Below, piece by piece: positions 43,036-52,775 of a stretch of DNA of 64,000 bases (the first letter of the stretch is position 1; the number at the start of each line of letters is the position of its first letter). Position numbers and translations under genes: made by a program. Below the pieces are notes generated by a model. The model was not told the DNA's origin. It made no database searches and saw nothing but the letters and a program-made list of their open reading frames with translations. This DNA is from Streptomyces sp. NBC_01231 (lineage in GTDB: Bacteria; Actinomycetota; Actinomycetes; Streptomycetales; Streptomycetaceae), in contig CP108521.1 in assembly GCA_035999765.1 (NCBI GenBank), positions 558,001-622,000 on the forward strand. The letters are read 5' to 3'.

Positions 43036-43797
43036 CCGGCACCGAACCTACCGACCCGCCCGCACCCGGACGCGCGGGCCTCCGCCCAGCAAAGAGCCTG
43101 CCAACTGGCCTCGACCTCACGATCACGCCCGTCAGCCGCCCTGCCCCCTGTTTCAGCAAAGAGACAGGGGCAGCAGCGAAGACCTCCCCAGGCGCTGCGC
43201 CGCTGCCCCTGCCAACCGTCTCCGACTACCCAGAAGTTTCGGTACCAGCCCCGTCACCGTCATGTCGCAACGGCATTCGTCAGTCCGGCCATCGGCGATC
43301 TGGTCCCGATACGCAGGACGGCGCGCGGTCCCGCCGCCATTCCTCCGGCGTGGCCGTCCGGAGAAGCGTCCTCGCGGGCTGCGACGCCGGTTCCCATCAT
43401 CACCCTCGCTGCCCCGTCGTGGACGCGGGCAGACCTGACCAGCTCGAACCGCATCGCCCGAGTGCAGGTTCTGGCCCCCGCTCAAGAGCGCATCCCTGAT
43501 CAGCCACGTGCCGCGCCGCTGCTTCCGGCCTGGTCCGGACCTGGCACAGACTGACTGGGCCCGCCGCCGGTAGACCTGCTGCAGCGGCTGCGTACGAGCT
43601 GGTCGACGGCCGCGGCCGCTTGGCCGGACAGGTCTTTGGTGACGGTGATGACGGGATCCGGCAGGACGAGTTCGTCGTCGCTGCGGGCGCGGGCGCAGCC
43701 CCGCTCCACCCGCTGACCGCCGCAACCGCGCCGCGTTGGACAGGCTGGTTGGGCAGCCGGTGGATCACCTCGGCAGACTCTCCGGTAACGTCGGAAT
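43036..43797. other. Gene-free stretch before RNase J
   Basis: In these 762 bp several open frames exist on both strands, but none shows a recognisable domain, codon-position bias of its neighbours, or a good ribosome-binding site. The left part may include the distal end of the IS5 remnant. The RNase J promoter should be in the last 200 bp. Confidence 0.5.
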
Positions 43798-45483
43798 ATG
43801 AGCCACCCGCATCCCGAACTGAAAACCGCCCCTCCCCTGCCTGAAGGAGGGCTCAGGGTCGTCGCCCTGGGCGGTCTGGGTGAGATCGGCCGCAACATGA
43901 CCGTCTTCGAGCACGCCGGCAAGCTGCTCATCGTCGACTGCGGCGTGCTGTTCCCCGAAGAGACCCAGCCCGGCGTGGACGTGATCCTGCCGGACTTCAC
44001 CTCGATCCGTGATCGCCTGGACGACATCGTCGCCGTGGTGCTCACCCACGGCCACGAGGACCACATCGGTGCCGTGCCGTATCTGCTGCGAGAGCGCTCC
44101 GACATCCCCGTCGTGGGCTCGAAGCTGACACTGGCGTTCCTGGAGGCCAAGCTCAAAGAGCACGGAATCCGGCCCCGCACGGTCCGGGTCCGCGAAGGCG
44201 ACCGGCGCGGCTTCGGACCCTTCGACTGCGAGTTCGTCGCGGTCAACCACTCCATCCCGGACAGTCTCGCCGTCGCGATCCGCACCCGGGCCGGAATGGT
44301 GCTGCACACGGGTGACTTCAAGATGGACCAGTTCCCGCTGGACGACCGCATCACCGACCTGCGCGCCTTCGCCCGCCTCGGCGAGGAAGGTGTCGACCTC
44401 TTCCTCACCGACTCCACCAACGCCGAGGTCCCTGGCTTCACCACCTCCGAGCGCGAACTGAACCCGGCGATCGAGCAGGTGATGCGTACCGCCCCGCGCC
44501 GGGTGATCGTGTCCAGTTTCGCCAGCCATGTGCACCGCATCCAGCAGGTCCTGGACGCCGCGCACCAGCACGGCCGCAAGGTCGCCTTCGTGGGCCGCTC
44601 CATGGTCCGCAACATGGGCATCGCCCGCGACCTCGGTTATCTGAAGGTTCCCAGCGGCCTGGTCGTGAGTACCAAGGAACTGGAGAAGCTCCCCGACCAC
44701 AAGATCACCCTGGTGTGCACCGGATCCCAGGGCGAGCCGATGGCGGCTCTGTCCCGGATGGCCAACCGCGACCACGTGATCCGCATCGGCAAGGGCGACA
44801 CCGTCCTGCTCGCCAGCTCCCTGATCCCCGGCAACGAGAACGCCATCTACCGGGTGATCAACGGGCTGACCCGGTGGGGCGCCCATGTCGTCCACAAGGG
44901 CAACGCCAAGGTGCACGTCTCCGGGCACGCCAGCGCCGGTGAACTCGTGTACTGCTACAACATCGTCAAACCCCGCAATGTCATGCCCGTGCACGGCGAA
45001 TGGCGCCACCTGCGGGCCAACGCCGACCTGGCCATCCGTACCGGGGTCGATCCCGAGCGGGTGGTCATCGCCGAGGACGGCGTCGTCGTCGACCTCGTGG
45101 AAGGGCGTGCGTCGATCACCGGCAAGGTGCCCGCGGGCAATGTCTACGTGGACGGCATGGAGGTCGGCGGCGCAACCGAGGCGTCCCTGAAGGACCGCCT
45201 CACCCTCGCGGAGGAAGGCGTGGTCACCGTGGTGGCGATCGTCGATGCCGACACGGGCGCCCTCGCCGAGACTCCCGACTTCCTGGCCCGCGGGTTCGTC
45301 CACGACGACACCACCTTCGAACCGGTCATCCCTGTCATCGAGAAGACTCTGGCGACCGCGGCTCAGGAAGGCGTCGGCGACGCACGCCAGTTGGAACAGC
45401 TCATCGCCCGTGCCGTGGCGAACTGGGCCTTCCGTACCCACCGCCGCAGGCCCCTCATCATCCCCGTCATCATCGACGCCTGA
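43798..45483 (+). CDS. rnj: Ribonuclease J
   Basis: This is a 561-residue metallo-beta-lactamase/beta-CASP RNase. GGLGEIGRNM at the start, the zinc motif THGHEDH (His84, His86, Asp88, His89), HTGDFKMD, LTDSTNAE, and the beta-CASP parts FASHVHRIQQVLDAA and VHVSGHAS are all present. A C-terminal domain of about 100 residues follows. It acts as 5'-3' exo- and endonuclease in mRNA decay and rRNA maturation. Streptomycetes usually place rnj beside dapA, which is not so here; this may therefore be a second copy. The upstream sequence shows little Shine-Dalgarno. Confidence 0.93.
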   Translation: MSHPHPELKTAPPLPEGGLRVVALGGLGEIGRNMTVFEHAGKLLIVDCGVLFPEETQPGVDVILPDFTSIRDRLDDIVAVVLTHGHEDHIGAVPYLLRERSDIPVVGSKLTLAFLEAKLKEHGIRPRTVRVREGDRRGFGPFDCEFVAVNHSIPDSLAVAIRTRAGMVLHTGDFKMDQFPLDDRITDLRAFARLGEEGVDLFLTDSTNAEVPGFTTSERELNPAIEQVMRTAPRRVIVSSFASHVHRIQQVLDAAHQHGRKVAFVGRSMVRNMGIARDLGYLKVPSGLVVSTKELEKLPDHKITLVCTGSQGEPMAALSRMANRDHVIRIGKGDTVLLASSLIPGNENAIYRVINGLTRWGAHVVHKGNAKVHVSGHASAGELVYCYNIVKPRNVMPVHGEWRHLRANADLAIRTGVDPERVVIAEDGVVVDLVEGRASITGKVPAGNVYVDGMEVGGATEASLKDRLTLAEEGVVTVVAIVDADTGALAETPDFLARGFVHDDTTFEPVIPVIEKTLATAAQEGVGDARQLEQLIARAVANWAFRTHRRRPLIIPVIIDA

Positions 45484-45712
45484 CCGGCAGCCGCCGTATC
45501 CCTCCCCTGCCCTGCCCCGCGGCGGAGGGGGGGGCACCACCCCGCATGACCGGTCTCTCGGTCCGTGGCCGGAGCAGATGCAGTCGAAGGCACGGACACC
45601 CAACGAGAACGGACTGGTGTCCGTGCCGACGGACTGGGCATCAAGGGTTCCCCGCGCCAGGTAGACAGCCTCACATTCGGACACATCCGGTCAGTTGGAC
45701 CTCTGTGCTTGG

Positions 45713-45965
45713 TCAGCTGGAGTGGAGGATCCGAAAGTGATGGCGTTCCACCGGATCTCGATCGACGACTTGGACCGGTGGCGAGGCCCATTGCCACACG
45801 CTGATGCCTGGCATGCGGGAGAACCGGATCTGCCCGCGGGTGCCTTCGACTGACACGCGCGGCCAGAATTCGGCAGTGCGCGCCTGGTTCGCGCCGTGAG
45901 GACGCAGCAGATCGGCGAGGACGACGACCGTGTCATAGCCCTCGAAGCCGACGAAGACGATGTGG
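45713..45965 (-). pseudogene. C-terminal fragment of a substrate-binding protein
   Basis: HIVFVGFEGYDTVVVLADLL, ARTAEFWPRVSVEGTRGQIR, FSRMPGISVWQWASPPVQVV and DRDPVERHHFRILHSS-stop form the end of a branched-chain-amino-acid-type (Leu-binding) ABC receptor, by comparison with streptomycete proteins as I remember them. It abuts the carboxylesterase stop codon at 45966, so the rest was deleted. Confidence 0.5.
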
Positions 45966-47528
45966 TCACCCGATGGCGTTCCAGAACGCGCAGTGGTGGC
46001 GGCGCTGCGCTGTGCGGGTGGGGACGATGTGGTCCGGTGCCAGGGACAGGACCGTCTGGCGGGGCCAGTGCGGTGACGACGGGCCGTTCGGATCGGCGGT
46101 GCGGGCGAAGCGGGTCCAGTAGTCGATCATGGTGTCGGCCAGTCGGTGCTGTGCCGCGGTCAGGTCACGCGGGCGGCCGCCCAGGTCGAACAGGTAGGGC
46201 AGTTCGCTCGCGTGCGGTGCGCCGAGCGGGAACGGCGGTGCGCCCGAGGTGAGCGGCGGAGCGTGCTCGTCCGCGAACTCGTAGCGCCAGACGGGCACAT
46301 GGGAGGCGAGCAGGTCGTCGGTACGCGATGTCGGGCAGGCGAAGTTCGCGTCGCCGATGACCGCGCCGAACACCGGGCCCCCGTCGGTGCGGTGCACCGG
46401 ATACTCGCGGACGATCGCCTGCGCCTCCCCCGGGGAGGGGAAGAAGGCGGCCACGACGTCGGGCCAGGTGTCGGGGGTGACGGGATGGCCGGCCTGGACG
46501 ATCCCGGCGGCCCAGCCGTTGCCCTCGTCGCGGGTGTTGCCGATGAGCACGGGGATGTGGTGGAAGCGGTCGGCGGCGAGCGCCGCTGGGGGGTCCACTG
46601 GCAGCAACGGGGTGATGTGAGCGGGCTGTTGATCGATCTCCTGGGCCTCCAGCAGACGGGGGACGTCCACACGCCGCAGGCAAGCCATGACGTCCCGGGC
46701 CGAGCCGCAGCCGACCTTCGCCGCGAGGTCCGCGCCGGCGGCGCGCGCCGTGGACAGAGGGACGGAAGACGGGGCGAACGGCCGGTCGGGGCGGCCTGTG
46801 CACGGGCCGCTCTCGATGATCGCCCGGTCGAAGAGCCCCGCAGCGGTGGGCGAGGCGAGCTGGGCGCAGACGCTGTAACCGCCCGCCGACTCACCGGCCA
46901 GCGTCACCTTGTGGGCGTCGCCGCCGAAGGCGCCGATCTCGGCACGGACCCAGCGCAGCGCCGCCTGCTGGTCGGCCAGGCCGAAGGTGCCGGAGCCGGG
47001 CAGCCCGCTGTGCGCGAGGAAACCCAGGCTCCCCAGGCGGTAGTTGACAGTGACGACCACGACATCGCCGCGGGTGGCCATCCGGTGGGCGTCGTACGAA
47101 CTGCCCGCTCCGGTGGTGAACCCGCCGCCGTGCAGCCACACGATCACCGGCCGGGGGCGTGCCGGTCCGGCACCGTCGGGAGTCGTGACGTTCAGATGAA
47201 GACAGTCCTCGTTGGTGCTGCCGCCGGGCACCTCGCCGGCCGGCTGCGGACAGGCACTCGCGGGCCGGGTGGCGTCCCGTACCCCGGCCCAGTGGGTGGC
47301 AGGGCGGGGTGGCGCCCAGCGCAGCCTGCCGAGTGGTGGCGCCGCGTAGGGGATGCCCTCAAAGGTGCGGTAGCCGTCGTGGGCGGCGCCCCGTACCGGA
47401 CCGTCGTGGGTGCGTACCGTCGTGGCGGCGGGCCGGGCGGGCTGAGTCGGTGGCGCTGCGGTCCATGACGTCGCGAGTAAGGCGGTCACGGCGCAGCCCA
47501 GGGCGGTCAGGACGCGGTGCATGCTCAT
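45966..47528 (-). CDS. Secreted type-B carboxylesterase
   Basis: The roughly 520-residue enzyme has a Sec signal (MHRVLTALGCAVTALLATSW) and all carboxylesterase/PnbA landmarks: EGIPYAAPPLGRLRW, EDCLHLNV, the oxyanion WLHGGGF, NYRLGSLGF, and the nucleophile elbow LAGESAGGYS. The acidic residue lies near NTRDEGNGW, and the His near LGAPHASELPYLF. It should hydrolyse esters outside the cell. The second ATG (two codons in) is as likely a start as the first. It lies 15 bp after the GPP34-type gene, so the two form an operon. Confidence 0.9.
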   Translation of the reverse strand: MSMHRVLTALGCAVTALLATSWTAAPPTQPARPAATTVRTHDGPVRGAAHDGYRTFEGIPYAAPPLGRLRWAPPRPATHWAGVRDATRPASACPQPAGEVPGGSTNEDCLHLNVTTPDGAGPARPRPVIVWLHGGGFTTGAGSSYDAHRMATRGDVVVVTVNYRLGSLGFLAHSGLPGSGTFGLADQQAALRWVRAEIGAFGGDAHKVTLAGESAGGYSVCAQLASPTAAGLFDRAIIESGPCTGRPDRPFAPSSVPLSTARAAGADLAAKVGCGSARDVMACLRRVDVPRLLEAQEIDQQPAHITPLLPVDPPAALAADRFHHIPVLIGNTRDEGNGWAAGIVQAGHPVTPDTWPDVVAAFFPSPGEAQAIVREYPVHRTDGGPVFGAVIGDANFACPTSRTDDLLASHVPVWRYEFADEHAPPLTSGAPPFPLGAPHASELPYLFDLGGRPRDLTAAQHRLADTMIDYWTRFARTADPNGPSSPHWPRQTVLSLAPDHIVPTRTAQRRHHCAFWNAIG

Positions 47529-47543
47529 CGTTTCCCCATTCGG

Positions 47544-48182
47544 TCAGCCGCCGCCCATGCCGCCCTGCGCGGCGATCATGGTCATCGGCAGGGCGCTCAC
47601 AGCTTTCTCCAGGCCGGGCGCGAGGGCGGCGAGACACCCCGTGCAGGCGTCGATACGGGCCCGGAAGGTCCTTTCGTCCTGTCGTGACACGACGGAGCGG
47701 ATGCCGCCCGCCGCCGCCAGCGCCAGCAGCGCGGTGTCGGCGGCGGGGATCTCCTGGACGGGGCCGTCCCCGTGCAGCACTACGGACACGCGGGCGCGGA
47801 GTGCGGCGGGCACGGCGGGGTCCGTCACGGTCAGCCGCCGTGTGCCGAAGCGGGTGCGGGGCGCTTTCACGGTGACCAGTCCCGCCATGACGAGCCGGTC
47901 CTCCACCTGGGTCAGGGTCCGCTTGCGGTGGCGGCGTACGAGGTGCTTCCAGCCGTGTCCGTCGGCGGCGTCGCGCAGAACGCCGTCCAGGACGGGGTCG
48001 CCGGTCGGCTGAGTGCCGGTCACGGTGACGGTGCCGCCGTCCTCGCGCAGCCGGCCGCGCAGCGCGAGGTCGATCAGGGCGGCGGCCCGGACCAGCAGCT
48101 GAGTCCGGGAACGGTGGTAAGGGCCTTCGGCCGAGTCGTCGTAGGCGAGCAGATACATGCGGCAGGCCAGGTCATCGATCAC
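47544..48182 (-). CDS. GPP34 (Golgi phosphoprotein 3-like) family protein
   Basis: This 212-residue protein of the GPP34 family has LLRAAALIDLALRGRL-like LLVRAAALIDLALRGRLRED, LDGVLRDAADGHGWKHLVRR and the later FGTRRLTV. Eukaryotic members bind PI4P. Actinobacterial ones are abundant and may attach to membranes or take part in development, but their function is not known. It is the first gene of a pair with the carboxylesterase and starts just downstream of a strong hairpin that isolates it from the two-component genes. Confidence 0.85.
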   Translation of the reverse strand: MIDDLACRMYLLAYDDSAEGPYHRSRTQLLVRAAALIDLALRGRLREDGGTVTVTGTQPTGDPVLDGVLRDAADGHGWKHLVRRHRKRTLTQVEDRLVMAGLVTVKAPRTRFGTRRLTVTDPAVPAALRARVSVVLHGDGPVQEIPAADTALLALAAAGGIRSVVSRQDERTFRARIDACTGCLAALAPGLEKAVSALPMTMIAAQGGMGGG

Positions 48183-48263
48183 ACCTCGACGCTAGGGCCG
48201 GCTACCCCGGCCACGGATCGGCCCTGGGCATGGACCGGCACTGGGAACGCAGGAGGACCGCCG

Positions 48264-48293
48264 CCCGGCCTCCTCCTTGAGGAGGAGGCCGGG
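48264..48293 (-). terminator. Strong terminator after the two-component pair
   Basis: A perfect 13-bp stem CCCGGCCTCCTCC/GGAGGAGGCCGGG with a TTGA loop starts 4 bp after the response regulator stop codon. It separates the regulator transcript from the GPP34 gene downstream. Confidence 0.8.
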
Positions 48294-48296
48294 TTG

Positions 48297-48956
48297 TCAG
48301 GGGCGGCGCGGCCGGACGAGGCCGTGGTCGTAGGCGGCGACGACGGCCTGGACGCGGTCGCGCAGGCCGAGTTTGCGCAGCACCGCGGTGACATGGTTCT
48401 TGACGGTGGCCTCGGACAGACGCAGTCGCGCGGCGATCTCCGCGTTCGACAGCGCCTGCCCGATCAGGGTGAGCACCTCCCGCTCGCGGCCGGAGAGATC
48501 TTGCAGAGAGGGCGGCGGTGCCGGGTCGGGCGTGGTGCGCAGGAACCGGTCGAGGACACGGCTGAGCACGGTCGGCGCCAGCAGCGCGTCACCACGCGCG
48601 GTGAGACGGATCGCGTCGACGAGTTCGCCGGGGCGCATGTCCTTCAGCAGGAAGCCGCTCGCCCCGGCCCGCAGGGCGGCGACCACGTGCGCGTCCACGT
48701 CCCAGGTGGTCAGCACGAGCACCCTGGCCGGACTGCCGCACGCCGCGATCTGCCGGGTCGCCTCGATACCGTCCACGACGGGCATCCGTACGTCCATCAG
48801 CACCACGTCGGGCGCCGTTTCCCGCGTCAGCCGCACCGCCTCCCGGCCGTCGGACGCCTCACCGACCACCTCGAGGTCGTCCCGAGCATCGATGATCATG
48901 CGGAAGCCGGTACGGACCAGGGCCTGGTCGTCGGCCACCACCACGCGCAGCGTCAT
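48297..48956 (-). CDS. NarL/LuxR-type response regulator
   Basis: The 219-residue protein has a receiver domain with the phosphoacceptor Asp in VVLMDVRMP (near residue 54), the acidic pair ADDQ at the start, and Lys in FLLKDM. A LuxR-type helix-turn-helix follows (LSGREREVLTLIGQALSNAE, IAARLRLSEATVKNHVTAVL). Its ATG overlaps the stop of the histidine kinase gene, so the two form a cognate pair. Target genes are unknown; the neighbouring GPP34/esterase operon or the permease are candidates by proximity only. Confidence 0.93.
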   Translation of the reverse strand: MTLRVVVADDQALVRTGFRMIIDARDDLEVVGEASDGREAVRLTRETAPDVVLMDVRMPVVDGIEATRQIAACGSPARVLVLTTWDVDAHVVAALRAGASGFLLKDMRPGELVDAIRLTARGDALLAPTVLSRVLDRFLRTTPDPAPPPSLQDLSGREREVLTLIGQALSNAEIAARLRLSEATVKNHVTAVLRKLGLRDRVQAVVAAYDHGLVRPRRP

Positions 48957-50113
48957 GACACAAGCCCCACCGGCAGCCGCGCGGCCACCTCGAACCCGCC
49001 CCCGGGCAGTGGTCCGGCGCGCAGACTGCCGCCCACGAGCCGCGTGCGTTCCTTCATCCCCACAAGACCGCGTCCCTCCCCCACCGCGTCCGAACTACCC
49101 CGAGACGTAAGCCCGTTGTCCACCACCGTGACCTTCACGCACTCCCCTTCGGACGTCACGCGCACACTCACCTCGTCGGCGCCGACCGCGTGGCGCAGCG
49201 TGTTCGTGAGGGCCTCCTGAACGATCCGGTACGCCGCCAGATCCACTGCGGCCGGCAGCCCTTCGGTAGCGCCCTCGCGGTGCACGCGCACGGTCATCCC
49301 GGTCGCGCGCACGGTGTCGGCAAGCTCGTCCAGACGCGCGAGCGAGGGCCGCGGCTCACGCCGCTCCCCGGCCCGCTCATCTGGTGTGAACGCCCGTAAC
49401 AGCAGGCGCAGTTCGCCGAGCGCCGAGCGGGCGCCCGTCTCGATGGCCCGCAGCGATTGCCGGGCCTGTTCGGGCCGCTGGGTGAACACGTCGTCGGCGG
49501 CGCCCGCCTGAATGACCATCACCAACAAGGTGTGTGCCACGACGTCGTGCACCTCACGGGCGATCCTCGCGCGCTCCTCCGCCACAGCCCGGAGCATCTC
49601 CGCCCTCGTCCGTGCCTGCTGCGCCCTGCGCCACTGCCCCGCCGTCCACGCCAAGACCACCGCCAGCAGATAAACCGCCCCACCCCCGCCTCCGCCCGCC
49701 CCGAACGCCAGCGGCGCCGGCAGACACATCACCGCGAGCGCCCGCACCGACACCCGCCGCGGCTTGGTGGCCGACAGCGCGCACAACGCAACCTGCGCCG
49801 CGAGAAGCGCCCCCGTCAAGGTCACCGCGGGCAGCAGCGCCCACACCGCGAGCCCCGTCACCGCGTTCGCGGCCAGCACGGCGACCGGGGCGCGCGCCTG
49901 CCACCTCAGGACGCAGGCCTGCGCGACGACCAGGGCCACCGCCACGGGCAGTCGTCGGCCGTGCTCCGTGCCGGCGACCAGCACCGAGGTGCCCGGAACG
50001 GCGAGCACCAGACCAGCCGACCCCCACCACAGAGCCCGGGCAGCCCGGGGCGACAGCTCACCCAGCGCTTCCCCGGCGAACGCGCCGTCCGCCTGCCCAC
50101 TGCTGCGATCCAC
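48953..50113 (-). CDS. Sensor histidine kinase, NarL-partner type
   Basis: This 386-residue kinase has 4-5 hydrophobic segments in residues 27-160, a HisKA_3 dimerisation site (EERARIAREVHDVVAHTLLV, with the His in REVHD) and a C-terminal HATPase (IVQEALTNTLRHA N-box, VVDNGLTSRG, GRGLVGMKERTRLVGGSL). It starts with GTG. The membrane part has no large extracellular loop, so it may sense a membrane-borne signal. It is translationally coupled to the response regulator. Confidence 0.92.
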   Translation of the reverse strand: MDRSSGQADGAFAGEALGELSPRAARALWWGSAGLVLAVPGTSVLVAGTEHGRRLPVAVALVVAQACVLRWQARAPVAVLAANAVTGLAVWALLPAVTLTGALLAAQVALCALSATKPRRVSVRALAVMCLPAPLAFGAGGGGGGAVYLLAVVLAWTAGQWRRAQQARTRAEMLRAVAEERARIAREVHDVVAHTLLVMVIQAGAADDVFTQRPEQARQSLRAIETGARSALGELRLLLRAFTPDERAGERREPRPSLARLDELADTVRATGMTVRVHREGATEGLPAAVDLAAYRIVQEALTNTLRHAVGADEVSVRVTSEGECVKVTVVDNGLTSRGSSDAVGEGRGLVGMKERTRLVGGSLRAGPLPGGGFEVAARLPVGLVS

Positions 50114-50372
50114 GCCTCGACCCTATCCAGCGGAGCCGGCCGTGCCGTTCAGGAAGCGCCCCCTGCGCCTGGATACGCGCGTTCGACGACCGGCTCGCAG
50201 CCGCCGCAGCCGCCAAACCCGGCGAGTTCGAGGGCTTGCGCTGTCGACGGTGTGTCCCCCGGCGGGATGGAGGCCCGGGCGAGGTCGCATACTCGGTGAT
50301 CGTTGCGATGCCGCGATTGCGGTGACGTGCTGTGACCGGTGCGCTGGGTAGGCAGAAGGGCTGTTGGGGAAA

Positions 50373-52355
50373 ATGACGGACGCAAGCGATCCGGCCGTGC
50401 CGGAAGTGGTTGACAGTCCCGCTGTTCGGGCGCATCCGAGCGGCGGCCTGGCGCGGTGGTTGCTACGCCACCGGGTGCAGCCGGTCGGCCCGGCGGCAGG
50501 CGAAGGGCATACCGAGCCACAGGCCTGGTGGAAGGTGATGTGCCTGACGGGGGTGGACTACTTCTCCAGCCTGGCCTACGTGCCGGCGATCGCGGCCCTC
50601 GCGGCGGGGGCGGTGTCACCGTTGGCGACGTTGCTGATCGTGGCGTTGACGCTGGTGGGGATGCTGCCGATGTATCGGCGGGTGGCCCGGGAGAGCCCGC
50701 ACGGAGCCGGGTCCGTGGCGATGCTGGAGGATCTGCTGCCGTTTTGGTGGGGCAAGCTGTTCGTGTTGGTCCTGCTCGGCTTCGTGGCCACCTCGTGGAT
50801 CATCACGATCACGCTGTCCGCGGCTGACGCCTCCGTCCACATGATGGAGAACCCCTATCTGCCGCATGCCCTGCACGGCCACGAGGTCGCCATCACGGTG
50901 GCGCTGTTGCTGGTGCTCGGAGGGGTGTTCCTCCTCGGGTTCAGCGAAGCGGTCAGCGTGGCCATCCCCCTCGTCACGGTCTTCCTGCTTCTCAACGCGG
51001 TGGTTGTCGCCGTCGGACTGGTGGACGTGTTCACCGATCCGGGCGCGTGGTCGGCGTGGACGGACGCACTCGCCGATGGTGGGGGCGGATTCGGTGATCT
51101 GGCGGGTCCGGCGCTGACGGCGTTTCCGCTGCTGGTGCTGGGCCTGTCGGGATTCGAGACCGGGGTGAGCATGATGCCGCTGGTGGCCGCCGACGGTGCC
51201 GATCCCGAGCAGCGGCTTCGCTCACGCATACGCAACACCCGCAGGCTGTTGACCACCGCCGCGCTCATCATGAGCGTCTACCTGCTGTCCGCGAGTTTCG
51301 TGACCACCGTCCTCATTCCGCACCGGGAGTTCGAGCCCGGCGGCGGGGCCAACGGCCGGGCCCTGGCCTGGCTGGCCCACGAGCAGTTCGGGGAGGCGTT
51401 CGGCACCGCCTACGACATCAGCACCATCTTGATCCTGTGGTTCGCGGGCGCGTCCGCGATGGCGGGGCTGGTCAACATCGTTCCCCGGTACCTGCCCGAC
51501 TACGGCATGGCCCCGGAGTGGGGACGCGCGGTACGCCCGGTCGTGATCGTCTACACCGCTCTGTGCGTCTTCATCACCATCGCGTTCGACGCCGACGTCG
51601 ACGCCCAGGCCGGCGCCTACGCCACCGGCATTCTGGCCATGATGGTCTCGGGCGCCTTCGCCGTCACCGTCTCGGTCGTACGCCGTCGCCGGAGAGCGGC
51701 CGCCACAGGCTTCGCGCTGCTCACCGCGGTGCTCTTTTACGCCCTGGTGGCCAACATCGTCGACAAGCCCGACGGGATCGCCATCTCAGGTATGTTCATC
51801 GCCGGCATCATCACCGTGTCGCTGATCTCCCGGGTCTCACGCACCACCGAACTGCGCGCCGACCGCATCGTCTTCGACCCGGCCACCCGCCAGTTCATCA
51901 CCGACACCCTCGCCCACGACAACTCCATCAACATCATCGCCAACCGCCGCCAGGCCGGTGACGGTGCCGAATACTCCGCCAAGGAACGCGAGCAACGCGG
52001 CACCAATCCGGTGCCCGGCCCTGCCGACGTGCTGTTCCTGGAAATAGACGTGGTCGACCCGTCCGACTTCAGCGAAACCCTGACCGTGCGCGGGGTCGAG
52101 GTCGACGGATACCGGATCCTGCGCGCCGAGGCCCCGGCCGCCCCGAACGCCATCGCCGCGATCCTGCTCGCCCTGCGCAACGCCACCGGCGTGCAGCCGC
52201 ACTGCTACTTCGCATGGGCCGAAGGCAGCCCCCTGAGGCACATGTTCCGCTACTTCCTGCTCGGCCGCGGCGACACCGCTCCGGTCACCCGCGAGATCAT
52301 CCGCAGCAACGAACCCGACCCCGACCGCCGTCCCGGAATCCACGTCGGCGGCTGA
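50373..52355 (+). CDS. APC-superfamily permease with large cytoplasmic tail
   Basis: This is a transporter of about 660 residues. [19 protein letters not shown] is the unwound first helix typical of the amino-acid/polyamine/organocation group, and about 12 helices run to residue 475. A hydrophilic tail of roughly 180 residues follows ([60 protein letters not shown]), as seen in a group of actinobacterial permeases. The substrate is unknown; amino acid or K+ transport are both possible. The ATG is three codons inside a TTG-started frame and is the more likely start. It is convergent with infA across a terminator. Confidence 0.82.
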   Translation: MTDASDPAVPEVVDSPAVRAHPSGGLARWLLRHRVQPVGPAAGEGHTEPQAWWKVMCLTGVDYFSSLAYVPAIAALAAGAVSPLATLLIVALTLVGMLPMYRRVARESPHGAGSVAMLEDLLPFWWGKLFVLVLLGFVATSWIITITLSAADASVHMMENPYLPHALHGHEVAITVALLLVLGGVFLLGFSEAVSVAIPLVTVFLLLNAVVVAVGLVDVFTDPGAWSAWTDALADGGGGFGDLAGPALTAFPLLVLGLSGFETGVSMMPLVAADGADPEQRLRSRIRNTRRLLTTAALIMSVYLLSASFVTTVLIPHREFEPGGGANGRALAWLAHEQFGEAFGTAYDISTILILWFAGASAMAGLVNIVPRYLPDYGMAPEWGRAVRPVVIVYTALCVFITIAFDADVDAQAGAYATGILAMMVSGAFAVTVSVVRRRRRAAATGFALLTAVLFYALVANIVDKPDGIAISGMFIAGIITVSLISRVSRTTELRADRIVFDPATRQFITDTLAHDNSINIIANRRQAGDGAEYSAKEREQRGTNPVPGPADVLFLEIDVVDPSDFSETLTVRGVEVDGYRILRAEAPAAPNAIAAILLALRNATGVQPHCYFAWAEGSPLRHMFRYFLLGRGDTAPVTREIIRSNEPDPDRRPGIHVGG

Positions 52356-52486
52356 CCCCGCACACGGCCCCAGCCAAGGTCGCGCGAGCGTGTGCAAGCC
52401 CCTGGAGCTGGGGTTCGGCTCGGGCCAGACCTGCTGGCGGCGGCTGGAGCGGTGGCCGCCGCGGCCGTGCGAGCCATCATCGGAGC

Positions 52487-52513
52487 CCCGGTCACGGAAA
52501 CGCCGTGACCGGG
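52487..52513. terminator. Bidirectional terminator between permease and infA
   Basis: CCCGGTCACGG/CCGTGACCGGG is a perfect 11-bp stem with a 5-nt loop (AAACG) in the gap between two convergent genes. It should stop transcription from both sides. Confidence 0.8.
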
Positions 52514-52550
52514 ACCCGGGATCAGCTACCGCGGTAGGTGCCGACCGCCG

Positions 52551-52775
52551 CTAGTTCCGGTACCGGAACACGATCCGGCCGCGCGTCAGGTCGTACGGCG
52601 GAAGCTCGACCAGCACCCGGTCCTCCAGCATGATCTTGATGTAGTTCTTGCGGATCTTCCCGCTGATGTGCGCGAGCACGTGGTGGCCGTTCTCGAGCTC
52701 CACGGTGAACATGGCGCTGCGCAGGCACTCGACGACCTTGCCCTCGACTTCGATGACGTTCTTGTTCCTCGTCAT
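52551..52775 (-). CDS. infA: Translation initiation factor IF-1, divergent paralogue
   Basis: The 74-residue OB-fold protein has the IF-1 landmarks: [40 protein letters not shown] and [14 protein letters not shown]. The start MTRNKN differs from the usual MAKKQGAIE of streptomycete IF-1. The gene is not in the ribosomal protein operon but is translationally coupled (ATGA) to a GNAT acetyltransferase. It is therefore an accessory copy, possibly made under special conditions. The fold and RNA-binding residues look intact. Confidence 0.9.
   Translation of the reverse strand: MTRNKNVIEVEGKVVECLRSAMFTVELENGHHVLAHISGKIRKNYIKIMLEDRVLVELPPYDLTRGRIVFRYRN

Noticed and set aside
43130..43170. Right end of the IS5 remnant at a CTGTTTCAGCAAAGAGACAG sequence
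   Set aside because: It only partly matches the left end (TGTCTGTTGCGAAAG in reverse) and could be chance, so I did not fix a border there.
43765..45684. A 639-codon minus-strand frame
   Set aside because: It is the complement of RNase J, which has all its catalytic residues.
46146..47468. A 440-codon plus-strand frame
   Set aside because: It is the shadow of the type-B carboxylesterase gene.
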